A stretch of 64,000 nt of DNA from Oceanihabitans sp. 2_MG-2023 (GCF_030547245.1 NZ_JAUOQT010000001.1:186001-250000), one strand, 5' to 3'; shown: positions 53,040-62,898, numbered from the stretch's first letter. Notes: generated by a model not told the origin, from the letters alone. A program made the numbers and translations.

Positions 53040-56000
53040 CTAATTTAGCTTATAAAAAACCTGATTATTGTCTAATTCGCCCAATAATTCTTGGCTTACT
53101 TTTATTTTTTGTTTTCTACTTATCATTGGTAGTTTTATTTGTTCAGCATTATCATAAACTACAAAATTTAAAGCTTGATTTCCTGGATGCATATTAAATA
53201 ATTGCTTCAAAAATTGAATTTTTTCTGTTTCAATCTCTTTAATATTTAACTGTATAGATAATTTTTTAGCGTAGGTATCCATAACATCATGTAGCAATTG
53301 AAAACTATTAAATTGCATTCTAGGATCACTCTTTTTTCCGGTATCTTTATTCACCCAACCTTCACGAATAAAAATCTTGGTGTACACAAAATTGTTTTTC
53401 ATTAAAAAATGTCTAAATTTTAAATATTCTTCGCCAAATATTCGAAATTCAAAACTATCGGTATAGTCTTCCATAGTAAACATTGCCCAACCTTTACCTT
53501 GTTTACTTACTCGATGTTGCACATCTGTTACTACACCTCCAAATGTAAGTTCTCTATTTACATAGGTGTTTAAATCATTAAACAAAGCTAAATTGGCGTT
53601 GCAAAACGTTTTCATTTCGGTTTTAAAATCGTCTAAAGGATGACCAGAAATATAAACACCAACCACTTCTCTTTCTTGTGCAAGTTTTTCCATGGTTCCC
53701 CATTCTTCACAAGGAGGAACAACTGGTTCTGCTATTTGCACATCACTAGCAGCACCAAACAAACTTACTTGTGCAGAATTTTCATTTTCTTGGTGTTTTG
53801 CACCATATTTTACTGCTTTCTCTAAAAAGGTTACGCCATCGCCTTCATCATGAAAATATTGTGCTCTGTGAGTATCACCAAAGCCATCAAATCCACCTGC
53901 AAGTGCAAGATTTTCGAAGGCTCTTTTATTTGCTGCTCGCAAATCAATTCGTTTTGCTAAATCGAAAATAGATTTATAAGGTGCATCTTTTCTGTGTTCT
54001 ATAATGGTTTTTACTGCTCCGTGTCCTACTCCTTTAATAGCTCCCATACCAAAACGCACTGCATAATCCTGATTAACAGAAAACTTGTAATAACTTTCAT
54101 TTACATCTGGGCCTAGAACTTTTAGTTTCATTCGCTTACATTCATCCATAAAGAAGGTAACCGATTTTATATCGTTCATGTTATTAGAAAGAACAGCTGC
54201 CATATATTCGGCAGGGTAATGCGCTTTTAAATATGCGGTTTGGTAAGCAATCCAAGCATAGCATGTAGAATGTGATTTATTAAAAGCATAACTCGCAAAG
54301 GCTTCCCAGTCTTTCCATACTTTTTCTAAAACTTTAGCATCATGCCCTTTTGCACTTGCTTGTTCTATAAATTTCGGTTTCATTTTATCTAGAACCGCAA
54401 TTTGCTTTTTACCCATTGCCTTACGCAGTACATCGGCTTCCCCCTTAGTAAAATCTGCAAGCTTTTGCGAAAGCAACATTACTTGCTCTTGGTATACTGT
54501 AATTCCGTAGGTTTCTTTTAGGTATTCTTCCATTGCTGGAAGGTCATATTCTATTTCTTCGTCACCATGTTTTCTTCTAACAAAACTTGGAATATACTCC
54601 ATAGGTCCTGGACGATAGAGTGCATTCATGGCAATTAAATCTTCAAAAACGGTAGGTTTTAAATCTTTAAGGTGTTTTTGCATTCCTGGAGATTCATATT
54701 GAAAGACTCCTACAGTTTCCCCTCTTTGGAAAAGCTCGTAGGTTTTTTCATCGTCTAGCGGAAAACTATCTGGATCTAAAATAATATCATGCTTTGCCTT
54801 TACAATTTTTACAGTATCTTTTATAAGCGTTAAGGTCTTTAATCCTAAGAAATCCATTTTTAATAATCCAGCATCTTCTACAACTGAGTTATCAAATTGG
54901 GTAACATATAAACCAGAATCTTTTGCTACAGAAACGGGAACGAATTTGGTAATATCATCTGGAGTAATAATGACACCACAGGCGTGAATTCCTGTATTAC
55001 GAACAGAACCTTCTAATGTTCTTGCTAAATTTACAGTTTCTGCTGGTAAATCTTCACCATCTGAAATATTTAAAAGTTCATTAACTTTTTCTAAATCTTC
55101 TGCTCTAAACTTTTTACTTAATTCTTTTTCGTCTAAACCAAAAATCTTGTTCAGTTTCGACATGTTTGGAATTAGCTTAGCAATTCTATCTGCATCAAAT
55201 AACGGTAAATCAAGAACACGTGCAGTATCACGAATAGATGACTTTGCAGCCATGGTACCATAGGTGATAATTTGTGCTACTTGATTGCTTCCATATTTAT
55301 CGATTACATATTCCATGACGCGACCACGGCCTTCATCATCAAAATCGATATCAATATCTGGCATACTCACACGATCCGGATTTAAAAAACGCTCAAAAAG
55401 CAGATTGTATTTTAAAGGATCGATATTGGTAATCTTTAAACAATATGCTGCTACAGAACCTGCTGCCGAACCTCGACCAGGACCAACAGATACATCCATA
55501 TTTCGAGCTTCACGAATGAAATCTTCTACAATAAGGAAATAACCAGGATATCCTGTTTTTTCAATAACGCTTAGCTCAAAATCTAAACGCTCTACTACTT
55601 CTTCCGATAGTTCTTCTCCATAACGTTCTTTGGCTCCTTCGTAAACTAAATGCCTAAGAAATTTATTTTCCCCACGTTTTCCATTATCTTTTTTGTCTTC
55701 TTCGAAAACAAATTCTTCTGGTATATCAAATGCTGGTAACAATACATCACGAGCCAATTGAAAAGGTTCTATTTTATCTACAACTTCTTGAATATTGGAA
55801 ATAGCTTCAGGAACATCTTTGAACAAGGCTTTCATTTCGTCTGGAGACTTAAAATAGTACTCCTGATTTGGCAAACCATATCGGTAACCCCTACCTCTTC
55901 CTATTGGAGTCGCTTGTTTTTCTCCATCTTTTACACATAATAAAATATCGTGCGCGTTTGCATCTTTTTTCTTGCAGTAATAAGTATTATTCGTCGCTAC

Positions 56001-57425
56001 CAACTTAATATTGTGTCTTTTAGACAACTCTATTAACACAGGATTTACACGGTTTTCATCTTCTTGATTATGTCGCATAAGCTCCACATACAAGTCATCA
56101 CTAAATTGTTCTTTCCACCATAAAAGCGATTCTTCTGCTTGGTTTTCTCCTACATTTAAAACCTTACTTGGTACTTCACCATAAAGGTTTCCTGTTAAAC
56201 AAATTAGGTCTTCTTTATATTCTTGAATTAGTTTTTTATCGATTCTAGGCAAATAATAAAAGCCATTAACAAAAGCATGTGAAGATAATTTAGCCAAATT
56301 ATGGTAGCCGTTTTTATTCTTCGCTATTAGTACAATTTGATAGCCATTATCTTTTCTTGTTTTATCTAAATGGTTTTCGCACACAAAAAACTCGCAACCA
56401 ATAATTGGTTTCATTTCGTTTAATGAGGCTGTGTCGCCTCGCTCTAAAGCTTCTTCATTCTTAGCTTTTACACTTTTATTATGATTATTTACTGCTTTTA
56501 CAAAATGAAAAGCTCCCATCATATTGGCATGATCTGTAAGCGCCACTGCAGTCATATTGTATTCTGCTGCAGATGCTACTAAATTTGGGACACTAATTGT
56601 AGATTGTAATACCGAAAATTGGGAATGATTATGTAAATGCACAAAATCTACAGCCTCAAGACTTTCAATATTTTCCTTTATTTCTTGCGAAGAAATATCA
56701 CTAGCTTGTGCTTTTTGTAATCGTTCATTAATCTTAGCGCTTTCGCTTTTAAGATTAATATGTTTTAAACCAATTAAAGCAATGGTTTGTGGATTCTCTT
56801 GTGTAAATTTTTGAAAATAATCCTCCGGAACATCTAACTGTTCATGTGTATATTCTTCTCTACGAATTAACTCGAAAAAACAACGCGTAGTTGCCTCAAC
56901 ATCTGCAGTTGCATTATGCGCTTCTCCAAAAGGAGCATCAAATAAAAACTGATGTAACTCGGTTAAGGTTGGCAGTTTAAATTTACCATATCTACCACCA
57001 GGAAGCTGACATAAACTAGCAGTATGTTCGGTACAAGTATCTAAAACAGGAAGTTCTTGTAATGGGTTTGCTACGTCTCCACGAACAAATTCGGCTCCCA
57101 TAATATTCAGGTCAAACTTTACATTCTGTCCAACTACAAACTTGGTTTTACCTAAAGCTTCATTAAATTTCTCTAGCACCTCAGCTAAAGGCACACCTTG
57201 TTCTTGGGCTAATTCTGTTGAAATACCATGAATTTTCTCTGCATCATAAGGTATATTAAACCCTTCTGGCTGCACTAAATAATCTTGACTTTCGATACAG
57301 TTCCCCATAGCATCGTGTAATTGCCATGCTATTTGTATACATCGAGGCCAATTATCGGTATCGGTAATTGGAGCATCCCAACGTTTTGGCAAACCGGTAG
57401 TTTCTGTATCAAAAATTAAGTACAT
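53040..57425 (-). CDS. dnaE: DNA polymerase III alpha subunit fused to a DnaQ-type exonuclease
   Basis: A 1461-residue replicative polymerase. Residues 1-190 form a DEDDh proofreading exonuclease with D6 and E8 (FDTETTG), D105, H170 and D175, all present. A PHP domain starts at 261 (FVHLHNHSQFSVLQ). The palm with MPDIDIDFDD lies near 685-700, the tau/beta-binding and OB regions follow (ELTFGGVVTDVQHR), and the chain ends near the OB fold. Fusion of exonuclease and DnaE replaces a separate epsilon subunit and is known in Bacteroidota. The stop is at 53040. Confidence 0.95.
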   Translation of the reverse strand: MYLIFDTETTGLPKRWDAPITDTDNWPRCIQIAWQLHDAMGNCIESQDYLVQPEGFNIPYDAEKIHGISTELAQEQGVPLAEVLEKFNEALGKTKFVVGQNVKFDLNIMGAEFVRGDVANPLQELPVLDTCTEHTASLCQLPGGRYGKFKLPTLTELHQFLFDAPFGEAHNATADVEATTRCFFELIRREEYTHEQLDVPEDYFQKFTQENPQTIALIGLKHINLKSESAKINERLQKAQASDISSQEIKENIESLEAVDFVHLHNHSQFSVLQSTISVPNLVASAAEYNMTAVALTDHANMMGAFHFVKAVNNHNKSVKAKNEEALERGDTASLNEMKPIIGCEFFVCENHLDKTRKDNGYQIVLIAKNKNGYHNLAKLSSHAFVNGFYYLPRIDKKLIQEYKEDLICLTGNLYGEVPSKVLNVGENQAEESLLWWKEQFSDDLYVELMRHNQEDENRVNPVLIELSKRHNIKLVATNNTYYCKKKDANAHDILLCVKDGEKQATPIGRGRGYRYGLPNQEYYFKSPDEMKALFKDVPEAISNIQEVVDKIEPFQLARDVLLPAFDIPEEFVFEEDKKDNGKRGENKFLRHLVYEGAKERYGEELSEEVVERLDFELSVIEKTGYPGYFLIVEDFIREARNMDVSVGPGRGSAAGSVAAYCLKITNIDPLKYNLLFERFLNPDRVSMPDIDIDFDDEGRGRVMEYVIDKYGSNQVAQIITYGTMAAKSSIRDTARVLDLPLFDADRIAKLIPNMSKLNKIFGLDEKELSKKFRAEDLEKVNELLNISDGEDLPAETVNLARTLEGSVRNTGIHACGVIITPDDITKFVPVSVAKDSGLYVTQFDNSVVEDAGLLKMDFLGLKTLTLIKDTVKIVKAKHDIILDPDSFPLDDEKTYELFQRGETVGVFQYESPGMQKHLKDLKPTVFEDLIAMNALYRPGPMEYIPSFVRRKHGDEEIEYDLPAMEEYLKETYGITVYQEQVMLLSQKLADFTKGEADVLRKAMGKKQIAVLDKMKPKFIEQASAKGHDAKVLEKVWKDWEAFASYAFNKSHSTCYAWIAYQTAYLKAHYPAEYMAAVLSNNMNDIKSVTFFMDECKRMKLKVLGPDVNESYYKFSVNQDYAVRFGMGAIKGVGHGAVKTIIEHRKDAPYKSIFDLAKRIDLRAANKRAFENLALAGGFDGFGDTHRAQYFHDEGDGVTFLEKAVKYGAKHQENENSAQVSLFGAASDVQIAEPVVPPCEEWGTMEKLAQEREVVGVYISGHPLDDFKTEMKTFCNANLALFNDLNTYVNRELTFGGVVTDVQHRVSKQGKGWAMFTMEDYTDSFEFRIFGEEYLKFRHFLMKNNFVYTKIFIREGWVNKDTGKKSDPRMQFNSFQLLHDVMDTYAKKLSIQLNIKEIETEKIQFLKQLFNMHPGNQALNFVVYDNAEQIKLPMISRKQKIKVSQELLGELDNNQVFYKLN

Positions 57426-57514
57426 AAAGGTGTTTTCTTAAGAATAAAAGAGAACGATAAAATTAAGAAAAAATGGCCTTTATATATGGGAAAGTTATAA
57501 ACAGTTTTAAACAA

Positions 57515-57544
57515 AAAAAGCACAACCTATTGGTTGTGCTTTTT
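57515..57544 (-). terminator. Terminator after the DUF2383-like gene
   Basis: A 13-bp perfect stem AAAAAGCACAACC/GGTTGTGCTTTTT with loop TATT, followed by a run of T on the minus strand. It is 20 nt past the stop of the gene at 57565. Confidence 0.9.
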
Positions 57545-57564
57545 CATTTATATGTATTATACTT

Positions 57565-58017
57565 TTAAGACACTAATTCCTCTTGTACTTTAACTGTATT
57601 TATTGCAGATTGTATAGCATCTTTTTGCTTATTCAATAAAGTATCAATAGATGGTGGAAATACCATATCTGAATTAATGATTTCATTATATTCATCTAAA
57701 CTTGCTTTTTCTCCACGTAAGGCTTCTTCTAAAATTGCTTCTTCATTGTTTGAAGTCAATGTAGCCTTTAAAGTCATCCAGTTTCTATGCATCGTTCCTT
57801 TAAAACTACCTGAGTTTTCTGGAACTTCTCCATAAAGCTGAATTTCGGTTCTTAATTCTTTAGCAAAATCACTTCGCTCGGAAGCTCTTCGCTTGAAGAA
57901 CATTTTTAAATTAGCGTCCTCTACATTATCAATAGCATTTAAATACCCTTTTTCGGCATCATAATTTTTTACTAATAACTCATTTAATTGGTTTGAAATT
58001 TTTTCTGTGAACTTCAT
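57565..58017 (-). CDS. Four-helix-bundle stress protein (DUF2383/PA2169-like)
   Basis: A 150-residue all-helical protein of the ferritin-like PA2169/DUF2383 group, beginning KISNQLNELLVKNYDAEKGY and continuing with ASERSDFAKELRTEIQLYG and EEALRGEKASLDEYNEIIN. It has a normal length and no signal peptide. Members are often linked to stress or stationary phase, but the biochemical role is unknown. It is monocistronic with its own terminator. Confidence 0.85.
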   Translation of the reverse strand: MKFTEKISNQLNELLVKNYDAEKGYLNAIDNVEDANLKMFFKRRASERSDFAKELRTEIQLYGEVPENSGSFKGTMHRNWMTLKATLTSNNEEAILEEALRGEKASLDEYNEIINSDMVFPPSIDTLLNKQKDAIQSAINTVKVQEELVS

Positions 58018-58156
58018 TATATCTTTTACATTTTAAATTCCAATAGCTTTATTTATAGATGCGTATTGTTTCACATCTGCAATAACAACATAACACAAAC
58101 TAACACTTATGTCAAGTGGTTTAACAGTGTTTATGAGAAATTTAAGAGTATTTAAC

Positions 58157-58190
58157 AAAAAAAGAGCAACCAATTGGCTACTCTTTTTTT
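58157..58190. terminator. Bidirectional terminator in the gene-poor interval
   Basis: AAAAAAAGAGCAACCAATTGG and its near-complement (two G-T pairs) ending in CTTTTTTT. It could end the minus-strand transcription unit that contains the DUF6252-like gene and its decayed tail. Confidence 0.75.
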
Positions 58191-58200
58191 GTTTTCGATC

Positions 58201-58500
58201 TTTTGATTACTAGAATACACTGCTGCTTCCAGGCCTGGAATATACTCTTCAAAAGAAACTACTGTTAAATCTAAATTAGTAACCGAAGCTCAAGTGATCG
58301 AGACGTTCATTGTTTATTACATAACAATCATCTCAACATTCGGTATCTAAAAATGAAGTAATGAAACAAGTTTAACATTCTACAGGAACTATTACTACTT
58401 TTAGACAGTCCAAACCATAAATAATATCTAGTAGTGCATTACTAGCATCTCCACAATTTTCTATTTGTTGTCCTAATGTATTTAGCAAATTATATAGTAA
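58201..58500 (-). pseudogene. Decayed coding region with a further cysteine repeat
   Basis: On the minus strand 58372-58500 reads a repeat like those of the next gene (LLNTLGQQIENCGDASNALL, then DIIYGLDC) and stops at 58372. Upstream of it is the stop of the lipoprotein gene and an unreadable stretch. Between 58205 and 58295 another readable piece (SVTNLDLTVVSFEEYIPGLE) has no start or frame continuity. Together these look like the eroded remnant of a longer or duplicated lipoprotein gene. No complete gene lies in 58018-58555. Confidence 0.6.
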
Positions 58501-58555
58501 GAATATCCATTTTAAAGAACTTCATTAAACCTATCCACGAATAGAAATACTATTC

Positions 58556-59425
58556 TTAGTTACAATCTAAACCATCAATTAAAACTTGTAAATCACCAGT
58601 AGTATCTCCACAACTTTCAATCTGCTGCTCTAATGTTAATTTATATTCATTACATACATCAGGATACGCTGTGCTTGATGCATCTGTATTGTCATAAACA
58701 ACTAAAGCTGCATCCGTATTAGCAGTAGCAACATCACAAGGAAGAACACAATCTAGACCATCAATAATATTTTGTAATGTATTTGTATCATCACCACAAC
58801 TAGTAATTTGTTGCATTAATGCTGCCTTATATGCATTACAAGCAGGCGGAAAACTAGAACTCATATTATCTACAGCTTCGTAAACCGCTAAAGCAGCTGT
58901 TGTAGCAGTAACAGCTTCATCACAAGAAACTATAGTACCTGCATTAAGACCTCCTGATAAAACAACCCTATAAAAAACACCTTGACTAAAATTAACCTTT
59001 TGTAATCCATCTTCAGTAAAAGCATTAAACCAGAATGTTCCAGTTACTGCATTACTACCATCTACAGTATCAAAACTTTCTATAACAATTTGTCCATCGG
59101 CTGGGTAAATTTGAACACTTGGGTCTGGCGCATATTTTGTTGAAAAAACTACACCTTGAGCATTTACATATCTTGCTTCACTAATATTATTTTCTCCTAA
59201 CACGTAAGTATCTCGATTATCATTATCTGGCAATAACCATATGGATTCTGAGCCTCTTCGACCACGAACTACAATTGCACCAAAATCAATATCAGCTTCA
59301 AAAGCTTCAGCTCGCCATGAACTCCCATCCTTTTCTGCTTGAATAGCGGGTGTATTAAACTGTATATCTTCACCACAACTTAATACTAAGAAAGCTGAAA
59401 AAATAAACACAAATATCTTTTTCAT
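58556..59425 (-). CDS. DUF6252-like lipoprotein with two cysteine repeats
   Basis: A 289-residue exported lipoprotein (lipobox LVLSC, Cys17). Residues about 20-160 resemble the DUF6252 beta domain (QAEKDGSSWRAEAFEADI). Two 59-residue repeats follow at 168-226 and 230-288, each with four cysteines at identical spacing (28, 14 and 16 residues: C168, C196, C210, C226; C230, C258, C272, C288), suggesting two disulfides per repeat. The function is unknown. Remnants of further repeats lie downstream. Confidence 0.8.
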   Translation of the reverse strand: MKKIFVFIFSAFLVLSCGEDIQFNTPAIQAEKDGSSWRAEAFEADIDFGAIVVRGRRGSESIWLLPDNDNRDTYVLGENNISEARYVNAQGVVFSTKYAPDPSVQIYPADGQIVIESFDTVDGSNAVTGTFWFNAFTEDGLQKVNFSQGVFYRVVLSGGLNAGTIVSCDEAVTATTAALAVYEAVDNMSSSFPPACNAYKAALMQQITSCGDDTNTLQNIIDGLDCVLPCDVATANTDAALVVYDNTDASSTAYPDVCNEYKLTLEQQIESCGDTTGDLQVLIDGLDCN

Positions 59426-59483
59426 AATTTTTATATAATTTGAGAGCCTAAAAATAGCATAAAAAAATGATTAATAATAAAAG

Positions 59484-59512
59484 TTGAATATAAATAATTT
59501 ATAGTATCTTTG
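59484..59512 (+). promoter_or_regulatory. Promoter of the rpsP gene
   Basis: TTG (59484-59486), an 18-nt spacer and TATCTTTG (59505-59512) form a canonical Bacteroidota promoter 49 nt before the rpsP start. A small hairpin (AGAGGT-CGAGA-ACCTC, about 59531-59546) lies in the leader. Confidence 0.8.
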
Positions 59513-59560
59513 CACACTTATTAATAACCAGAGGTCGAGAACCTCAATGAATTAATTATT

Positions 59561-60067
59561 ATGCCTGTAAAAATTAGATTACAAAGACACGGTAAAAAAG
59601 GAAAACCTTATTACTGGATCGTAGCAGCAGATGCTCGCGCGAAAAGAGATGGTAAATACCTAGAAAAATTAGGTGCTTACAATCCAAACACTAACCCAGC
59701 AACCATTGAATTAAATGTTGATGGAGCTGTAACATGGTTAGAAAATGGTGCACAACCAACAGATACAGCAAAAGCTATTTTATCTTACAAAGGTGTTTTG
59801 TTAAAAAAACATTTAAAAGGTGGAGTAACTAAAGGTGCTTTAACAGAAGAACAAGCAGAAGCTAAATTTACTGCTTGGTTAGAAGAAAAAGCAAGTAAAA
59901 TTGGAAACAAAACAGATGGTTTAGCTAAAGCGGAAGCAGAAGCAAAAGCAAAAGCTTTTGAAGCTGAAAAAGCAGCAAACGAAGCTAGAATTGCAGCTGC
60001 AGCTCCAGTTGTAGAAGAAACTACAGAAGATGCTCCTGCAGAAGAAGCATCTAACGAAGAAGAATAA
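59561..60067 (+). CDS. rpsP: 30S ribosomal protein S16
   Basis: A 168-residue S16. The core (1-80, PVKIRLQRHGKKGKPYYWIV) is standard; the C-terminus is extended by about 80 residues rich in Ala, Glu and Lys, as is usual in Bacteroidota. It is a small-subunit protein needed for 30S assembly. It is first in a set with rimM and trmN6, though a terminator lies before rimM, so read-through or a second promoter is needed. Confidence 0.97.
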   Translation: MPVKIRLQRHGKKGKPYYWIVAADARAKRDGKYLEKLGAYNPNTNPATIELNVDGAVTWLENGAQPTDTAKAILSYKGVLLKKHLKGGVTKGALTEEQAEAKFTAWLEEKASKIGNKTDGLAKAEAEAKAKAFEAEKAANEARIAAAAPVVEETTEDAPAEEASNEEE

Positions 60068-60088
60068 AAAATATTTTTTTATACTTTT

Positions 60089-60121
60089 AAACTCCAATAC
60101 TACTTGTATTGGAGTTTTTTT
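60089..60121 (+). terminator. Terminator after rpsP
   Basis: The stem AACTCCAATAC/GTATTGGAGTT with loop TACTT, followed by a run of T. It lies 21 nt past the rpsP stop and 92 nt before rimM. Confidence 0.85.
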
Positions 60122-60212
60122 ATGAAATAATATTATAAAAATCCGTTGCAAAGCAGAAACTTAGTATAACTATAGAGATATTCCTGTTATCTCACAAAAA
60201 ATAGATTTTTCG

Positions 60213-60743
60213 ATGAAAAAAGAAGATTGTTTTTATTTAGGAAAGATTGTTAAAAAATACAGTTTTAAAGGAGAGGTTCTAGTAAAACTAGATACAGACG
60301 AACCAGAAATATATGATGGTTTAGAGTCCGTTTTTGTAGATTTAAGAGGCAATCTTGTTCCTTTTTTTATTGAAAAAGCTCAGTTACACAAATCGGAACT
60401 ATTACGTATTAAGTTTGAAGATGTAGATACAGATGAAGATGCGGATGCCATTTTAAAAAATGAGCTATATCTACCTTTAGAATTTTTGCCAAAACTGGAA
60501 GATGATAAATTTTACTTTCACGAAATCACTGGCTTTACCGTAAAAGATGTAAACTTTGGAGACGTAGGAATTATCACAGGAGTTAACGATACAACTGCAC
60601 AAGCTCTTTTTGAAATAGACCGAGACGGTATTGAAATATTAATACCAATGAACGATCACTTTATTAAAAAAGTAGATAAAGAAAATAAAGTTATTCTTGT
60701 GGATACTCCAGAAGGATTGATTGACTTATATTTAGAGGAATAA
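60213..60743 (+). CDS. rimM: Ribosome maturation factor RimM
   Basis: A 176-residue protein that binds S19 in the assembling 30S head and helps 16S rRNA processing. The N-terminal RimM domain (YLGKIVKKYSFKGEVLVKLD) and the C-terminal PRC-barrel (YFHEITGFTVKDVNFGDVG, ILIPMNDHFIKKVD) are complete. Its place after rpsP is the conserved order in bacteria. The next gene, trmN6, follows after 36 nt. Confidence 0.95.
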   Translation: MKKEDCFYLGKIVKKYSFKGEVLVKLDTDEPEIYDGLESVFVDLRGNLVPFFIEKAQLHKSELLRIKFEDVDTDEDADAILKNELYLPLEFLPKLEDDKFYFHEITGFTVKDVNFGDVGIITGVNDTTAQALFEIDRDGIEILIPMNDHFIKKVDKENKVILVDTPEGLIDLYLEE

Positions 60744-60779
60744 GTAAATCCTTATTAAATAGGAAAGACTCTTACTCTT

Positions 60780-61493
60780 ATGAACAAACCATTTAAATTC
60801 AAAGAATTTCAGGTACGTCAAGACCAATGTGCTATGAAAGTTGGCACAGATGCAGTTATACTTGGCGCTTGGACTTCTGTAAAACAAAACCCTTTTGCAA
60901 CGCTAGATATTGGTGCAGGAACTGGTATTTTATCCCTTATGTTAGCCCAACGATCTTCAGCAGAAGTGATAGATGCTATGGAAATTGATGAAAATGCTTA
61001 TGAGCAATGTGTAGATAATTTTGAAAATGCGCCTTGGGCAGACAGACTTTTTTGCTATCACGCAGCTTTAGAAGAGTTCACCGAAGAAATAGAAGACAAA
61101 TACGATTTAATTATATCGAATCCTCCTTTTTATTCGGAAGACTTTAAAACGGCAGATACATCACGCGATTTAGCAAGGTTTCAAGATGCGATGCCTTTTT
61201 CGCATTTAATAGAAAGTGTTGCATCCTTACTAGTAGAAGATGGCATTTTCTCAGTAGTTATTCCGTTTAAAGAAGAAACTAATCTCATAGACTTAGCATC
61301 AAAAGTAAAGTTATTTCCTAATAGAATTTTGCATGTTAAAGGAAGTCCATCTTCAGAAATAAAAAGAAGTCTTTTAGAATTTTCCTTCCGCGAAAGCGAA
61401 ATACAAAAAGAGGAACTAATTATAGAAACTGCAAGACACCAATACACAGAAGACTACATAAATTTAACGAAAGATTTTTATCTTAAAATGTGA
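60780..61493 (+). CDS. trmN6: tRNA1(Val) adenine-N6 methyltransferase (TrmN6/YfiC-like)
   Basis: A 237-residue SAM-dependent methyltransferase. The first motif is DIGAGTGILSLMLAQR (about 42-57), and the catalytic NPPF motif (ISNPPFYSEDF) lies near residue 118. The N-terminus FKFKEFQVRQDQCAMKVGTDA is the family pattern. It modifies A37 of tRNA-Val; the specificity is inferred from family. It closes the rpsP-rimM set. Confidence 0.88.
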   Translation: MNKPFKFKEFQVRQDQCAMKVGTDAVILGAWTSVKQNPFATLDIGAGTGILSLMLAQRSSAEVIDAMEIDENAYEQCVDNFENAPWADRLFCYHAALEEFTEEIEDKYDLIISNPPFYSEDFKTADTSRDLARFQDAMPFSHLIESVASLLVEDGIFSVVIPFKEETNLIDLASKVKLFPNRILHVKGSPSSEIKRSLLEFSFRESEIQKEELIIETARHQYTEDYINLTKDFYLKM

Positions 61494-61502
61494 TATTTAA
61501 AT

Positions 61503-61532
61503 TTGACAATGAAAACGATTTCGTTACTTTTG
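61503..61532 (+). promoter_or_regulatory. Promoter of the acyl-CoA dehydrogenase gene
   Basis: TTG (61503-61505), a 19-nt spacer and TACTTTTG (61525-61532) fit the Bacteroidota consensus, 74 nt before the start at 61606. Confidence 0.75.
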
Positions 61533-61605
61533 TTAAACGTATAAAATAACGCCTTCTATTTTAATGAATTCGTAAAAAATAGAAGCATTAAATATCATAA
61601 TTAGA

Positions 61606-62784
61606 ATGAAAGCCGATTTATTCGAAGCACCAGATTATTATAACCTTGATGAATTACTAACCGAAGAACACAAATTGGTTCGTGATGCAGCAAGAGAATG
61701 GGTGAAACGTGATGTTTCTCCTATTATTGAAGACTATGCACAAAAAGCAGAATTCCCAACACAAATTGTAAAGGGTTTGGCTGAAATTGGCGCTTTTGGA
61801 CCATACATTCCAGAAGAATATGGAGGAGCTGGATTAGACCAAATTTCTTATGGCTTAATCATGCAAGAAATTGAACGTGGAGACTCTGGAGTTCGAAGTA
61901 CAGCCTCTGTACAATCGTCTTTAGTAATGTACCCAATTTGGAAATACGGAAACGAAGAACAACGCAACAAATACTTACCTAAATTAGCCTCTGGCGAATG
62001 GATAGGTTCTTTTGGGCTTACAGAACCAGATCATGGAAGCAACCCTGGTGGAATGGTTACCAATTTTAAAGATATGGGAGACCATTACCTTTTAAATGGT
62101 GCAAAAATGTGGATTTCTAATGCACCTTTTTGCAATATCGCTGTGGTTTGGGCAAAAAATGAAGAAGGAAGAATTCATGGTCTCGTTGTTGAACGTGGCA
62201 TGGAAGGATTTACTACTCCAGAAACACACAATAAATGGTCCCTTAGAGCATCTGCTACTGGTGAGCTAATTTTTGATAATGTGAAAGTGCCAAAAGAAAA
62301 CTTATTACCAAATAAATCAGGTCTTGGTGCTCCTTTAGGATGTTTAGATTCTGCTCGTTTTGGTATTGCTTGGGGAGCAATTGGAGCTGCAATGGATTGC
62401 TACGATACGGCATTATGTTACAGTAAAGAACGTATGCAATTTGGAAAACCTATAGGGCAATTTCAATTACAACAAAAGAAATTAGCTGAGATGATTACAG
62501 AAATCACCAAAGCACAATTATTAGCTTGGCGACTTGGTGTGATGCGTGAAAACGGTACAGCTACCTCAGCGCAAATTTCGATGGCAAAAAGAAACAATGT
62601 AGAAATGGCAATTAATATTGCTCGTGAAGCTAGGCAAATGCTTGGGGGAATGGGAATTTCTGGAGAATATTCTATAATGAGACATTCTATGAACCTAGAA
62701 AGTGTAATTACTTATGAAGGTACTCACGATATTCACTTATTGATTACAGGACTAGACATTACAGGATTAAATGCTTTTAAATAA
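61606..62784 (+). CDS. Acyl-CoA dehydrogenase, glutaryl-CoA dehydrogenase type
   Basis: A 392-residue FAD flavoprotein, full length. The signatures GSFGLTEPDHGSNPGGM (FAD/substrate) and KMWISNAPFC are visible, and the catalytic base Glu lies in ITYEGTHDIHLLITG, the glutaryl-CoA dehydrogenase position. The ARFGIAWGAIGAAMDC region is also typical of that subfamily. It is expected in lysine/tryptophan breakdown, giving crotonyl-CoA, but a different short-chain acyl-CoA remains possible. Confidence 0.88.
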   Translation: MKADLFEAPDYYNLDELLTEEHKLVRDAAREWVKRDVSPIIEDYAQKAEFPTQIVKGLAEIGAFGPYIPEEYGGAGLDQISYGLIMQEIERGDSGVRSTASVQSSLVMYPIWKYGNEEQRNKYLPKLASGEWIGSFGLTEPDHGSNPGGMVTNFKDMGDHYLLNGAKMWISNAPFCNIAVVWAKNEEGRIHGLVVERGMEGFTTPETHNKWSLRASATGELIFDNVKVPKENLLPNKSGLGAPLGCLDSARFGIAWGAIGAAMDCYDTALCYSKERMQFGKPIGQFQLQQKKLAEMITEITKAQLLAWRLGVMRENGTATSAQISMAKRNNVEMAINIAREARQMLGGMGISGEYSIMRHSMNLESVITYEGTHDIHLLITGLDITGLNAFK

Positions 62785-62818
62785 GCCACTTAACAATATT
62801 TTATAATCTTAAATATTA

Positions 62819-62877
62819 TGTCATTTTGAGCGTAGTTGAAAATCTTCTTCAGATTCTTCATTACACTCAGAATGACA
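62819..62877. repeat. Imperfect palindromic dispersed element (TGTCATTTTGAG type)
   Basis: TGTCATTTTGAG (62819-62830) pairs with CTCAGAATGACA (62866-62877) with one G-T. I recognise the wording of this element, and that of its CGTAGTTGAAAATCTTC interior, as a common mobile-looking repeat in Bacteroidota genomes. It ends 21 nt before the metallophosphoesterase start used here. Confidence 0.7.
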
Positions 62878-62898
62878 TTTTTTAGTTACATTTACTAT

